Notes: generated by a model not told the origin, from the sequence alone. Counted from the first letter of the stretch, positions 17,195 to 27,041 are shown. The stretch is 64,000 nucleotides of DNA from Dokdonella_A ginsengisoli (GCF_042652785.1 NZ_JBHSHD010000016.1:62001-126000); one strand, 5' to 3'. Program-made: numbers and translations.

Positions 17195-18153
17195 TCGCCG
17201 AACCGGACTTCCGCGTCGAGCCGGCGTCCTGGCTCGGCGACGACCAGGCGGACCTGCGCCACGTGCGCGAGCAGGTCTTCATCGTCGAGCAGCAATGCCC
17301 GGAAGAAGAGGAATGGGACGCGCTCGACGAGAAGTCGCATCACGTCCTGGCGCGCGACCGCGACGGCCGCCCGATCGGCACCGGACGGCTGACGCCGGAG
17401 CGCAAGATCGGCCGCATGGCCGTGCTGGCGCCGTGGCGCGGCCGCGGCGTGGGCGATGCGATCCTGCGCGTGCTGCTGGAGCAGGCGCGCGCGCTGCGCC
17501 TTCCGGCGGTCGAGATGCACGCGCAGACGCACGCGATCCCGTTCTACGCGCGCCTGGGCTTCGCCGCCTACGGCGAGGAGTTCCTCGAATGCGGCATCGC
17601 GCACCGCCGGATGCGGCTCGAACTCGAACCGCTGCCGGCGCCCGTGCCGCGACCGCTGCCGCCCCGGCCCGAGGCGCGCGAACTCGCCGCCGGCGACCGC
17701 GTGCAGATGCTGGCCGCGCTTGCCGCGCTGCTCGGCGACGCCGAGCACGAGCTGGCGATCCTGACGCGCGACCTGGACGCCGACCTGTTCGCCACGCCCG
17801 CCTCGCTCGAGGCGCTCAAGCGCATCGCGCTGTCGGGACGGCGCGCGCGCATCCGCATCCTGGTGCAGGACCCGCGCGCAGCGCGCACCGAAGCGCTGCC
17901 GCTGATCGCCCTGGCGCAGCGGCTGCCGAGCGCGTTCGCGCTGCGCACGCCGGTCGAGGACCTCGACCGCCAGCTCGCCTCGGCCTTCGTGCTGAACGAC
18001 CGCCGCGGCTACCTGTTCCGCCCCCTCGCCACCCGTTTCGACGCCGAAGGCTCGACCTACGCACCCGGCCGCCACGCGCAGCTGCTGGCGTCGTTCGAGC
18101 AGATCTGGGAACGTTCCGAGCCTGCCGTCGAGCTGCGCGCGCTGGGAATCTGA
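17191..18153 (+). CDS. GNAT acetyltransferase fused to a C-terminal domain of unknown function
   Basis: 320 residues from a GTG overlapping the oxygenase stop. Residues about 1-148 are a GNAT N-acetyltransferase resembling the ElaA/YjcF type: acetyl-CoA loop MAVLAPWRGRGVGDAIL, then HAQTHAIPFYARLGF. A Pro-rich linker (about 148-165) leads to a second domain (about 168-318) with repeated amphipathic helices and strands (ELAILTRDLDADLF, RIRILVQDP, AFVLNDRRGYLFRP), which recalls the DUF7931 family and could be a phospholipase-D-like fold without HKD motifs. Substrate unknown. Pairing with a ribosomal-protein hydroxylase raises the possibility of a protein-modification role (inference). Confidence 0.82.
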   Translation: MIAEPDFRVEPASWLGDDQADLRHVREQVFIVEQQCPEEEEWDALDEKSHHVLARDRDGRPIGTGRLTPERKIGRMAVLAPWRGRGVGDAILRVLLEQARALRLPAVEMHAQTHAIPFYARLGFAAYGEEFLECGIAHRRMRLELEPLPAPVPRPLPPRPEARELAAGDRVQMLAALAALLGDAEHELAILTRDLDADLFATPASLEALKRIALSGRRARIRILVQDPRAARTEALPLIALAQRLPSAFALRTPVEDLDRQLASAFVLNDRRGYLFRPLATRFDAEGSTYAPGRHAQLLASFEQIWERSEPAVELRALGI

Positions 18154-18183
18154 ATCGATGCCCCCAATTCCTCTGCGTGCAGC

Positions 18184-18212
18184 GCAACAAAGTTTCGTTA
18201 AACGGTTATAAT
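18184..18212 (+). promoter_or_regulatory. sucA operon promoter
   Basis: A perfect TATAAT (18207-18212) lies in an AT-rich island. The -35 candidate at 17-base spacing (GCAACA at 18184-18189) is weak. Transcription would start near 18219, leaving a leader of about 87 bases before sucA. Confidence 0.65.
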
Positions 18213-18264
18213 TCCGCTGTTCTGCCGACCCTCCCGGGAGCGGCTGCGACCAGCCTGTTGCAAG

Positions 18265-18287
18265 GCGCGCATCCGGCGCGCTTTTTT
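18265..18287 (+). terminator. Terminator-like hairpin inside the sucA leader
   Basis: GCGCGC (18265-18270), a 5-base loop, GCGCGC (18276-18281) and six T residues (18282-18287). It lies downstream of the predicted start point and 18 bases before the sucA GTG. It is therefore placed as an attenuator rather than only as the end of the upstream gene, whose stop is 110 bases earlier. Confidence 0.68.
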
Positions 18288-18305
18288 CGTCTGTAGGGTG
18301 TCAGC

Positions 18306-21191
18306 GTGAGCGCCAATCAGCCCAGTCTTCTCCAGCAGTTCCAGGCCACTTCCCCGATTTCCGGCGGCAACGCCGCCTTCGTCGAAGATCTCTACGAGCA
18401 ATACCTCGCCGATCCGGGTGCCGTCGCACCGGAATGGCGCGATTTCTTCGCCGCCCTGAAAGGGACCGGCGACGTGCCGCATTCGGCCGCGATCGCGCGG
18501 ATCGAGCAGGCGCAGAAGCTCAACGGGCACGCCCGCCCAGCCTCCGCCCCGGTCGGCGACGCGCAGTCGCACAAGCAGGCCGCGGTGCTCAAGCTGGTCA
18601 CCGCCTACCGCTCGCGCGGCCATCTCGCGGCCAAGCTCGACCCGCTGGACATGGAGCACGCGTTCACCGCGGCCGACCTGCAGGCGATCGGCCTGCTGCC
18701 GCGCCCGTCGGCGCCGGACCTCGATCCCTCGTTCCACGGCCTGGAGCCGGCCGACCTGGAGACCGAGTTCAGCACCGGCTCGCTGGCCGGGCCGCAGAAG
18801 CTCAAGCTGCGCGAGCTGGTGGCCCTGCTGAAGGCGACCTACGCCGGCAGCATCGGCGCCGAGTTCATGCACATCTCCGACGTCGAGCAGCGCCAGTGGG
18901 TGCACGAGCAGCTCGAACGCGCCGGCGGCCGCTACGGCCTCAGCGTCGAGGACAAGAAGCGCGTGCTCGAGAAGCTGGTCCAGGCGGACGGCCTGGAGCG
19001 CTACCTGCACACCAAGTACGTCGGCCAGAAGCGCTTCTCGCTCGAGGGCGGCGACAGCCTGATCCCGCTGCTCGACGAGCTGATCCGCCGCGGCGGCAAC
19101 GACGGAATGAAGGACATGGTGGTCGGCATGGCCCATCGCGGCCGCCTCAACGTGCTGGTCAACACGCTCGGCAAGTCGCCGCAGAAGCTGTTCGCCGAGT
19201 TCGAGGGCAAGTTCGACCATCCCGACGACCCGGCCCACTCCGGCGACGTGAAGTACCACATGGGCTTCAGCGCCAACATCAGGACGGACGGCCGCACCGT
19301 GCACGTCGCGCTCGCGTTCAATCCCTCGCACCTGGAGATCGTCAACCCGGTGGTCGCCGGCTCGGTGCGCGCGCGCCAGACGCATCGCAGCGACCTCAAC
19401 CGCGAGCACGTGGTGCCGGTGCTGATCCACGGCGACGCCGCCTTCGCCGGCCAGGGCGTCAACATGGAACTGCTGAACATGTCGCAGGCGCGCGGCTTCG
19501 CCGTCGGCGGCGCGATCCACGTGGTGGTCAACAACCAGGTCGGCTTCACCACGTCCAACCCGAACGACGCGCGCTCGACGCTGTACTGCACCGACGTCGC
19601 CAAGATGGTCAATGCGCCGGTGTTCCACGTGAACGGCGACGATCCGGAAGCGGTGCTGTTCGTCTCCCGCCTGGCCTTCGACTTCCGCCAGAAGTTCAAG
19701 CGCGATGTGGTGATCGACCTGGTCTGCTATCGCCGCCACGGCCACAACGAGGCGGACGAGCCGGCCGCGACTCAGCCGCTGATGTACCAGCTGATCCGCG
19801 CCCGCCCGCCGGCGCGCGAGCTGTACGCGCAGAAGCTGACCGCCGAGGGCGTCATCGGCGAGACCGACGCTAAGGCGCTGATCGAGGGCTATCGCGCCAG
19901 GCTCGAAGCCGGCACGCCGATCGCCGAACTCGACCCCGACTACACCGACCAGTTCGCGGTCGACTGGACGCGCCACCTCGGCGCCACGCTCGACCAGCCG
20001 GTCGAGACCGGCGCGAGCCGCGCGAAACTCGACGAGCTCAATCGCAAGCTCCTGACGATTCCGTCCGGCGTCGCCCTGCACTCGCGCGTCGCCAAGATCT
20101 ACGAGGACCGCAACAAGATGGCCGCCGGCGAGCAGCCGATGGACTGGGGCTTCGCCGAGAACCTGGCCTATGCGGCGCTGATCGACGATGGGTTCGACCT
20201 GCGCCTGGTCGGCCAGGACTCCGGCCGCGGCACGTTCTTCCACCGCCACGCGGTGCTGCACGACCAGAACAGCGGCGGCGACTACGTGCCGCTGGCGACG
20301 GTGCGCGACGGCGCCAGCGTGACGGTGGTCGACTCGCTGCTCAGCGAAGAAGCCGTGATGGGATTCGAATACGGCTACTCGACCTCCGAACCGCGCACGC
20401 TGGTGCTGTGGGAAGGCCAGTTCGGCGACTTCGCCAACGGCGCGCAGGTGGTCATCGACCAGTTCATCTCGTCCGGCGAGGCGAAGTGGGACCGCCTGTC
20501 CGGTCTCGTCCTGCTGCTGCCGCACGGCTACGAAGGACAGGGCCCGGAGCATTCCTCCGCGCGCCTGGAGCGCTATCTGCAGCTGTGCGCGCTGGAGAAC
20601 ATGCAGGTCTGCGTGCCGACCACGCCGGCGCAGATGTTCCACATGCTGCGCCGCCAGATGCTGCGCGACGTGCGCAAGCCGCTGATCGTGATGACGCCGA
20701 AGTCGCTGCTGCGCCACAAGCTGGCGGTGTCGACGCTGGACGAACTCGCCGACGGCCGCTTCCAGCTGGTGCTGCCCGACACGACCGCGAAGAACGCGAA
20801 GAAGGTGCGCCGCGTCGTGCTGTGTTCGGGCAAGGTCTACTACGACCTGGTCGAGGACGCGGCCAAGCGCAAGGTCGAGGACGTCGCCATCGTGCGCGTC
20901 GAGCAGCTGTACCCGTTCCCGCGCGCGGAAGTGGCCGCCGAACTGGCCAGGTACGCCGCGGCGAAGGAGATCATCTGGTGCCAGGAGGAGCCGATGAACC
21001 AGGGCGCCTGGTACCAGATCAAGCATCATCTGCAGGCGCTGGCGGGACCGAAGCAGTCGCTCTCCTACGCCGGTCGCGCGCGCTCGCCGGCGCCGGCCTG
21101 TGGTCATCTTTCCACTCACCTCGTCGAACAGGCCGCCCTGGTCGAGCAGGCGCTGGTCGCGCCGGCCGGCAACGACAACGTCTCGGAGTAG
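18306..21191 (+). CDS. sucA: 2-oxoglutarate dehydrogenase E1 component
   Basis: 961 residues, thiamine-diphosphate dependent, decarboxylating 2-oxoglutarate and passing the succinyl group to SucB. Visible features are the N-terminal E2-binding segment (SLLQQFQATSPISGGNAAFVEDLYEQYL), the DMVVGMAHRGRLNVL motif near residue 270, the thiamine-diphosphate region GDAAFAGQGVNMELLNMS, and the later GQDSGRGTFFHRHAVLHDQ and LLPHGYEGQGPEHSSARLERYL blocks. The start is a GTG with GTAGGG about 7 bases upstream. The gene is first in a sucA-sucB-lpd operon and is preceded by a leader with a terminator-like hairpin. Codon use matches neighbours. Confidence 0.97.
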   Translation: MSANQPSLLQQFQATSPISGGNAAFVEDLYEQYLADPGAVAPEWRDFFAALKGTGDVPHSAAIARIEQAQKLNGHARPASAPVGDAQSHKQAAVLKLVTAYRSRGHLAAKLDPLDMEHAFTAADLQAIGLLPRPSAPDLDPSFHGLEPADLETEFSTGSLAGPQKLKLRELVALLKATYAGSIGAEFMHISDVEQRQWVHEQLERAGGRYGLSVEDKKRVLEKLVQADGLERYLHTKYVGQKRFSLEGGDSLIPLLDELIRRGGNDGMKDMVVGMAHRGRLNVLVNTLGKSPQKLFAEFEGKFDHPDDPAHSGDVKYHMGFSANIRTDGRTVHVALAFNPSHLEIVNPVVAGSVRARQTHRSDLNREHVVPVLIHGDAAFAGQGVNMELLNMSQARGFAVGGAIHVVVNNQVGFTTSNPNDARSTLYCTDVAKMVNAPVFHVNGDDPEAVLFVSRLAFDFRQKFKRDVVIDLVCYRRHGHNEADEPAATQPLMYQLIRARPPARELYAQKLTAEGVIGETDAKALIEGYRARLEAGTPIAELDPDYTDQFAVDWTRHLGATLDQPVETGASRAKLDELNRKLLTIPSGVALHSRVAKIYEDRNKMAAGEQPMDWGFAENLAYAALIDDGFDLRLVGQDSGRGTFFHRHAVLHDQNSGGDYVPLATVRDGASVTVVDSLLSEEAVMGFEYGYSTSEPRTLVLWEGQFGDFANGAQVVIDQFISSGEAKWDRLSGLVLLLPHGYEGQGPEHSSARLERYLQLCALENMQVCVPTTPAQMFHMLRRQMLRDVRKPLIVMTPKSLLRHKLAVSTLDELADGRFQLVLPDTTAKNAKKVRRVVLCSGKVYYDLVEDAAKRKVEDVAIVRVEQLYPFPRAEVAAELARYAAAKEIIWCQEEPMNQGAWYQIKHHLQALAGPKQSLSYAGRARSPAPACGHLSTHLVEQAALVEQALVAPAGNDNVSE

Positions 21192-21194
21192 TCC

Positions 21195-22418
<1,224 letters not shown>

Positions 22419-22424
22419 GAAAGC

Positions 22425-22507
22425 GAGGGCCGAGGGCCTAGGGCTGAGGGCTGGAAGAGCGGCGCGCGCTTTGCTTTTCGGCTCTCAGCCCTGGACCCTC
22501 GGCCCTC
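22425..22507. repeat. Long imperfect inverted repeat between sucB and lpd
   Basis: Two 24-base arms (22425-22448 and 22484-22507) match in 22 positions and flank a 35-base centre. Each arm is built from GAGGGC / AGGGCT-like units. The structure begins 6 bases after the sucB stop and ends 37 bases before the lpd start, with no T-run. It could form a stable mRNA hairpin that sets the ratio of E2 to E3, or be an interspersed genomic repeat. Confidence 0.85.
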
Positions 22508-22544
22508 CTTAGATCACCCCTCCAATATTCGAAGGACCCTTCCC

Positions 22545-23966
22545 ATGGACCAATTCGACGTCATCGTCATCGGCGGCGGCCCCGCCGGCTACCACGCCGC
22601 GATTCGCGCCGCGCAGCTCGGCCTGAAGACCGCCTGCGTCGACGCCTGGACCGGCGCCGACGGCAAGGCCGCGCTCGGCGGCACCTGCCTCAATGTCGGC
22701 TGCATCCCGTCGAAGGCGCTGCTCGATTCCTCCAAGCAGTTCTGGAACCTGACGCAGCACTTCGACGTGCACGGCATCACGACCAAGGACGCGGCGATCG
22801 ACGTCAAGACGATGATCGGTCGCAAGGACAAGATCGTGAAGCAGTTCACCGGCGGCGTCGCGATGCTGTTCAAGGGCAACAAGATCACCTCGTTCCTCGG
22901 CACCGGCAAGCTGCTGCAGGGACGCCAGGTCGAGATCACCGCGCCGGACGGCGGCAAGCAGACGATCGCCGGCACCAATGTCGTCATCGCCACCGGCTCG
23001 GCGCCGATCGAGCTGCCGTTCGCCAAGTTCGACGGCAAGCACATCGTCGACAACGCGGGCGCGCTCGCCTTCGACGCGGTGCCCAAGCGCCTGGGCGTGA
23101 TCGGCGCCGGCGTGATCGGCCTCGAACTCGGCAGCGTCTGGCGTCGCCTGGGCTCGGAAGTGACGATCATCGAGGCACTGCCGGATTTCCTCGGCGCCGC
23201 CGACGCGGACGTCGCCAAGGTCGCGCTGAAGGAACTGAACAAGCAGGGCCTGAAGATCGAGCTCGGCGCCAAGCTGTCGAAGGCCGAGATCAAGAAGAAC
23301 GAGGTCCACCTCACCTACGCCGGCAAGGACGGCGAGAAGCAGCTGGTGGTCGACAAGCTGCTGGTCGCGGTCGGCCGTCGTGCCTACACCGACGGCCTGC
23401 TCGGCGACGGCACCGGCGTGAAGCTCGACGAGCGCGGCCGCGTCGTCGTCGACGAGCATTGCTGGACCGGCGCCGAGGGCGTGTGGGCGGTCGGCGACTG
23501 CGTGCGCGGCCCGATGCTCGCGCACAAGGGCTTCGAGGAAGGCATCATGGTCGCCGAGCTGATCGCCGGCAAGGCCGGCCACGTCAACCTCGACACGATC
23601 CCGTGGGTCATCTACACCGAGCCGGAAATCGCCTGGGTCGGCCAGACCGAAAAGCAGCTCAAGGACGCCGGCATCCCGTACAAGACCGGCAGCTTCCCGT
23701 TCGCGGCGATCGGCCGCGCGGTCGCGATGAACGAGCCGGCCGGCATGGTCAAGATGATCGCCCACGCCGAAACCGACCGCATTCTCGGCGTGCATCTGGT
23801 CGGCGCGAACGTGTCCGAGCTGGTCGCCGAGTGCGTCGTCGCGATGGAGTTCAAGGGCTCGTCCGAGGACCTCGCGCGCATCGTGCACGCGCATCCGACG
23901 CTCAGCGAAGCCGTGCACGAGGCGGCGCTGGCGGTGGACAAGCGCGCGATCCACAAGATGAACTGA
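22545..23966 (+). CDS. lpdA: Dihydrolipoamide dehydrogenase (E3)
   Basis: 473 residues, a flavoprotein disulfide reductase re-oxidising the lipoyl groups of the dehydrogenase complex. The FAD motif GGGPAGYHAAIRAAQLG is at the N-terminus, the redox-active pair lies in GGTCLNVGCIPSKALL (about residues 45-60), the NAD motif is GAGVIGLELGSVWRRLG, and the C-terminal dimer-interface active site is HAHPTLSEAVHEAAL. A GAAGGA site is 8 bases upstream of the ATG. It follows sucB after an inverted repeat. The enzyme may also serve other lipoyl complexes encoded elsewhere. Confidence 0.97.
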   Translation: MDQFDVIVIGGGPAGYHAAIRAAQLGLKTACVDAWTGADGKAALGGTCLNVGCIPSKALLDSSKQFWNLTQHFDVHGITTKDAAIDVKTMIGRKDKIVKQFTGGVAMLFKGNKITSFLGTGKLLQGRQVEITAPDGGKQTIAGTNVVIATGSAPIELPFAKFDGKHIVDNAGALAFDAVPKRLGVIGAGVIGLELGSVWRRLGSEVTIIEALPDFLGAADADVAKVALKELNKQGLKIELGAKLSKAEIKKNEVHLTYAGKDGEKQLVVDKLLVAVGRRAYTDGLLGDGTGVKLDERGRVVVDEHCWTGAEGVWAVGDCVRGPMLAHKGFEEGIMVAELIAGKAGHVNLDTIPWVIYTEPEIAWVGQTEKQLKDAGIPYKTGSFPFAAIGRAVAMNEPAGMVKMIAHAETDRILGVHLVGANVSELVAECVVAMEFKGSSEDLARIVHAHPTLSEAVHEAALAVDKRAIHKMN

Positions 23967-23982
23967 TGCGGTCGTGAGACCC

Positions 23983-24010
23983 GCGGAGCGACGCCCATGC
24001 GTCGCTCCGC
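23983..24010 (+). terminator. 12-bp perfect hairpin after lpd
   Basis: GCGGAGCGACGC and its exact complement (23983-23994 / 23999-24010) around a CCAT loop, 16 bases after the lpd stop. There is no T-run, so it may act as an mRNA-stabilising or rho-associated 3' end rather than a classic terminator. It lies 31 bases before the next start codon. Confidence 0.6.
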
Positions 24011-24041
24011 TCGAGCGCCGGCGCACGACGGAACCTCTGCC

Positions 24042-24533
24042 ATGCGCATCTGGAGCCTCCACCCGCAATACCTCGACGCCAAGGGCCTGGTCGCGCTGTG
24101 GCGCGAAACCCTGCTCGCGCAGGCCGTGCTGCTCGGACGCACCAGGGGCTACACGCGCCATCCGCAGCTCGATCGCTTCCGCACGGCCGGATCGCCCTCT
24201 GCCATGGTCGCCGACTATCTGCGCGTGGTCGCCGCGGAGGCGGCGCGGCGCGGCTATCACTTCGACGTCTCGCGCATCGCCGAGGCGACCTCCGACGCGC
24301 GCCTGCCGGTGACGTCCGGCCAGATGCAGTGCGAGTGGCAGCATCTGCTGGCCAAGCTCGCGCTGCGCGACCCGCCGCGTCACGCGCAGCAGAAGTCGAT
24401 CCGCACGCCTTTGCCGCACCCGCTGTTTGACGTCGTCCCCGGCGATGTGGAACCTTGGGAAAAGGCGTCTCCCCTCCCCGTCTCCGCCGGCCTCCGCCGC
24501 ACGGCGAAGAAATCCTCCGAGAATCCGCAATGA
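24042..24533 (+). CDS. Pyrimidine-dimer DNA glycosylase family protein (PF03013-like)
   Basis: 163 residues from the ATG at 24042 (MRIWSLHPQYLDAKGL), the usual opening of this family; a longer reading from 23997 would run through the hairpin. T4 endonuclease V is the family model: it cuts DNA at UV-induced dimers using the N-terminal amine. The conserved start, the LVALWRETLLAQAVLLG helix and the HPQLDRF segment are present. After about residue 125 the C-terminal tail is Pro/Ser-rich and not conserved. Its stop overlaps the next ATG. Many family members are uncharacterised, so activity is inferred. uvrA lies elsewhere in the window. Confidence 0.72.
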   Translation: MRIWSLHPQYLDAKGLVALWRETLLAQAVLLGRTRGYTRHPQLDRFRTAGSPSAMVADYLRVVAAEAARRGYHFDVSRIAEATSDARLPVTSGQMQCEWQHLLAKLALRDPPRHAQQKSIRTPLPHPLFDVVPGDVEPWEKASPLPVSAGLRRTAKKSSENPQ

Positions 24534-25525
24534 CGATCGCTCCGTTCAAGGCCTTCCGCATCCGCAACGAAGACGGCGTGCATCGCGCCGGCATCGAGGA
24601 GATGCGCATCGACGAACTTTCCGCGAGCGAAGTCCTGGTCAAGGTCGCGTACTCGTCGGTCAACTACAAGGACGCGCTGGCCGGCAGCGGCAAGGGCAAG
24701 ATCCTGCGCCAGTACCCGCTCAACGGCGGCATCGACCTGGCCGGCTACGTGGCGGCATCGACCGATCCGAAGTTCAAGGAAGGCGACCAGGTGCTGTGCA
24801 CCGGCTGCGGCCTGTCGGAGGTTCGCGACGGCGGCTACGCCGAGTACGCGCGGCTGGAGTCGAAATGGACGATTCCGCTGCCGGCGGGACTGACGCTGCG
24901 CGAATCGATGGCGCTCGGCACGGCCGGCTTCACCGCCGCGCTCGCGCTGTTCCAGATGGTGCGCAACGGCCAGGTGCCGTCGATGGGGCCGATCGTCGTC
25001 ACCGGCGCGACCGGCGGCGTCGGCTCGCTCGCCGTCGACATCCTGACCCGCGCCGGCTTCGAGGCGCATGCGATCACCGGCAAGGTCGAGCAGTTCGACT
25101 ACCTGATCGGGCTCGGCGCGAAGCAGTGCATCGCGCGGACCGGGCTGTACTGGGGCCAGCGCCCGCTCGAGAGCGCACACTGGGCCGGCGCGATCGACAA
25201 CGTCGGCGGCGACCTGCTGGCGGGACTGACGCGCGTGATCAAGCCGTACGGCAGCATCGCGATCTGCGGCAACGCCGCGGGCATCGAACTGGCGACGACG
25301 GTGATGCCGTTCATCATCCGCGGACTGAGCATCCTCGGCGTCGCCTCCGCCGGCACCGCGCGCGACATCCGCGATCGGATCTGGGCGCATCTGGCCGGCG
25401 AGTGGAAGCCGGCGCAGCTCGACGCGATCGCCCATTCTGAGATCGAACTCGCTGATCTACCGGGTGTTTTCGATAAGATGCTGAGCGGTGGATCGCTCGG
25501 CCGCAGCATCGTCCGGATCGGTTGA
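24530..25525 (+). CDS. acuI: Zinc-independent MDR oxidoreductase, acrylyl-CoA reductase (AcuI/YhdH)-like
   Basis: 331 residues, medium-chain dehydrogenase/reductase fold. Motifs: YSSVNYKDALA near residue 42, the GGIDLAGYV substrate-domain block, and the NADPH-binding GATGGVGSLAVDIL near 163. No zinc ligands are evident. The arrangement matches the YhdH/AcuI subgroup, which reduces acryloyl-CoA to propionyl-CoA with NADPH and helps to detoxify acrylate. It starts inside the stop codon of the preceding glycosylase gene (ATGA). The exact substrate in this organism is inferred from family. Confidence 0.88.
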   Translation: MTIAPFKAFRIRNEDGVHRAGIEEMRIDELSASEVLVKVAYSSVNYKDALAGSGKGKILRQYPLNGGIDLAGYVAASTDPKFKEGDQVLCTGCGLSEVRDGGYAEYARLESKWTIPLPAGLTLRESMALGTAGFTAALALFQMVRNGQVPSMGPIVVTGATGGVGSLAVDILTRAGFEAHAITGKVEQFDYLIGLGAKQCIARTGLYWGQRPLESAHWAGAIDNVGGDLLAGLTRVIKPYGSIAICGNAAGIELATTVMPFIIRGLSILGVASAGTARDIRDRIWAHLAGEWKPAQLDAIAHSEIELADLPGVFDKMLSGGSLGRSIVRIG

Positions 25526-25534
25526 CCGCGTCTC

Positions 25535-25563
25535 TGGCGACACCGCTCGCCTCTGTCTAGAAT
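25535..25563 (+). promoter_or_regulatory. Probable promoter of the PilH-like gene
   Basis: TAGAAT at 25558-25563 as a -10 box with TGGCGA at 25535-25540 as a weak -35 (17-base spacing). The start codon follows 30 bases later. Supported mainly by the -10. Confidence 0.42.
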
Positions 25564-25593
25564 GCCGCCCTCACCCAGGGGGAACACGTTCAC

Positions 25594-25962
25594 ATGTCCA
25601 AAGTGCTGATCGTCGACGATTCGCCTTCGCAACTGGTCGGAATGAAGCGCACGGTCGAGAAGCTCGGCCACCAGGTCGTCACCGCCGAAGACGGCGCGGC
25701 GGGTGTCGAGGCGGCCAAGCGCGAATTGCCGGACCTGATCCTGATGGACGTCGTCATGCCGAACCTCAACGGCTTCCAGGCGACGCGCACGATCGCCAAG
25801 GACCCCAAGACCAGCCACATCCCGATCATCCTGGTCACCACCAAGGACCAGGACACCGATCGCGTCTGGGGCATGCGCCAGGGCGCCAAGGCCTACGTGA
25901 CCAAGCCGATCGACGACGCCGAGCTGACGCGCGTGATCAAGGACTATCTGCCGGCGGCGTGA
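25594..25962 (+). CDS. pilH: Single-domain response regulator, PilH-like
   Basis: 122 residues, a stand-alone receiver domain. The acidic pair D8-D9, the phosphoacceptor D52, the switch T82 and K104 are all present. The stretch VTTKDQDTDRVWGMRQGA closely matches PilH of the Pseudomonas Chp twitching-motility system. PilH modulates type IV pilus retraction signalling. Unlike pseudomonads, no pilG-pilI-pilJ-chpA neighbours are visible here, so the gene is an orphan; it may answer a Chp array elsewhere. The pilin cluster in this window is 7 kb away on the other strand. GGGGGAA precedes the ATG. Confidence 0.82.
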   Translation: MSKVLIVDDSPSQLVGMKRTVEKLGHQVVTAEDGAAGVEAAKRELPDLILMDVVMPNLNGFQATRTIAKDPKTSHIPIILVTTKDQDTDRVWGMRQGAKAYVTKPIDDAELTRVIKDYLPAA

Positions 25963-26115
25963 GCGCCGCCCAGGCCGGGTAGGCCCCGGTCGTTCGCCTT
26001 CCGCGATTCCCCTGATCGCCGACGGCCGACGCTCCGGGCAGATCCCGCAAGCTTCCGTTTCCGGGCACGACCGTGCGGCCGCCCCTGACCGCACCACGGC
26101 GATGCCGGCCGGGGG

Positions 26116-27015
26116 CTAGCCTCGCGGGTCGTACTCGAAATAGGCTTTCGCCAGCGCTTCGTACAGCTCGCGCTGCTCGGCCGTGTCGGCTTTCGGCACG
26201 CGCACGTCGAGCGTGACGATCTGGTCGCCCGGCGTCTTGCCCGGCCAGCCGCGGCCGCGCAGGCGCATCTTGCGGCCGCCGTCGGAACCTGCGGGAACGC
26301 GCAGCTCGACGTTGCCGCCGAGCGTCGGCACGGTGACCGTCGCGCCGAGCGCGGCTTCCCATGGCGCGATGGGCAGGTTGACCAGCACGTTGCGCCCATC
26401 GAGCTTGAAGCGCGGATCGTCGCGCAGGCCCACTTCGAGAATTAGGTCGCCGGCCTTGCCGCCGTGCATGCCGGGATAACCCTGCCCGGCGAGACGGATC
26501 TGCTGCCCCGGCGCGATGCCGGCGGGGATCCTCACTTCCAGCGTGCGCTCGCCGCTGCCGTCGCGCAGCGAGATGCGCTCGCGTCCGCCGTGATAAGCCG
26601 TGCCGAGGTCGACCGCGATCTGCGCGTGCAGGTCGCGCCCGGGCCGCGGCCCGGTGCGTCCGGCCGCGCTGCGGCCGCCGAACAGCGACTCGAAGAAATC
26701 GCTGAAGCTCTCCTGGTCGAAGCCGCCCTCGCCGCCGCCGAAATCGGTTTCGCGCTGCCAGTTCGGCGGCGGACCGCGGAACGGATCACCCTCGCGGTAG
26801 CCGCCCGCGCGCAGCTGATCGTAGGCCTTGCGGCGCGACGGGTCGCGCAGGGCCTCGTAGGCCTCGTTGACCGACTTGAACTTGTCCTCGGCGCCGGCTT
26901 CCTTGCTGACGTCCGGGTGGTACTTGCGCGCGAGGCGCCGATACGCCGACTTGATCTCGGCGTCGGTCGCGTCGGGTTTCACGCCGAGCGTGTCGTAGTA
27001 GTCCTTGAACTCCAT
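26116..27015 (-). CDS. cbpA: DnaJ-like co-chaperone without zinc finger (CbpA type)
   Basis: 299 residues from the ATG at 27015. The J domain (about 1-70) carries the HPD motif at residues 33-35 in ARKYHPDVS. A Gly/Phe-rich linker (about 72-115) and the two C-terminal substrate-binding domains (about 120-290) follow, without the cysteine-rich zinc finger of DnaJ. It should stimulate DnaK and bind unfolded proteins. The Hsp20 gene lies 350 bases upstream on the same strand, but two copies of a 107-bp repeat separate them. Longer frames starting at 27279 are translations of that repeat and were not used. Confidence 0.92.
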   Translation of the reverse strand: MEFKDYYDTLGVKPDATDAEIKSAYRRLARKYHPDVSKEAGAEDKFKSVNEAYEALRDPSRRKAYDQLRAGGYREGDPFRGPPPNWQRETDFGGGEGGFDQESFSDFFESLFGGRSAAGRTGPRPGRDLHAQIAVDLGTAYHGGRERISLRDGSGERTLEVRIPAGIAPGQQIRLAGQGYPGMHGGKAGDLILEVGLRDDPRFKLDGRNVLVNLPIAPWEAALGATVTVPTLGGNVELRVPAGSDGGRKMRLRGRGWPGKTPGDQIVTLDVRVPKADTAEQRELYEALAKAYFEYDPRG

Positions 27016-27041
27016 CCCAATCCCGTTGCTTGTGCGATCGT

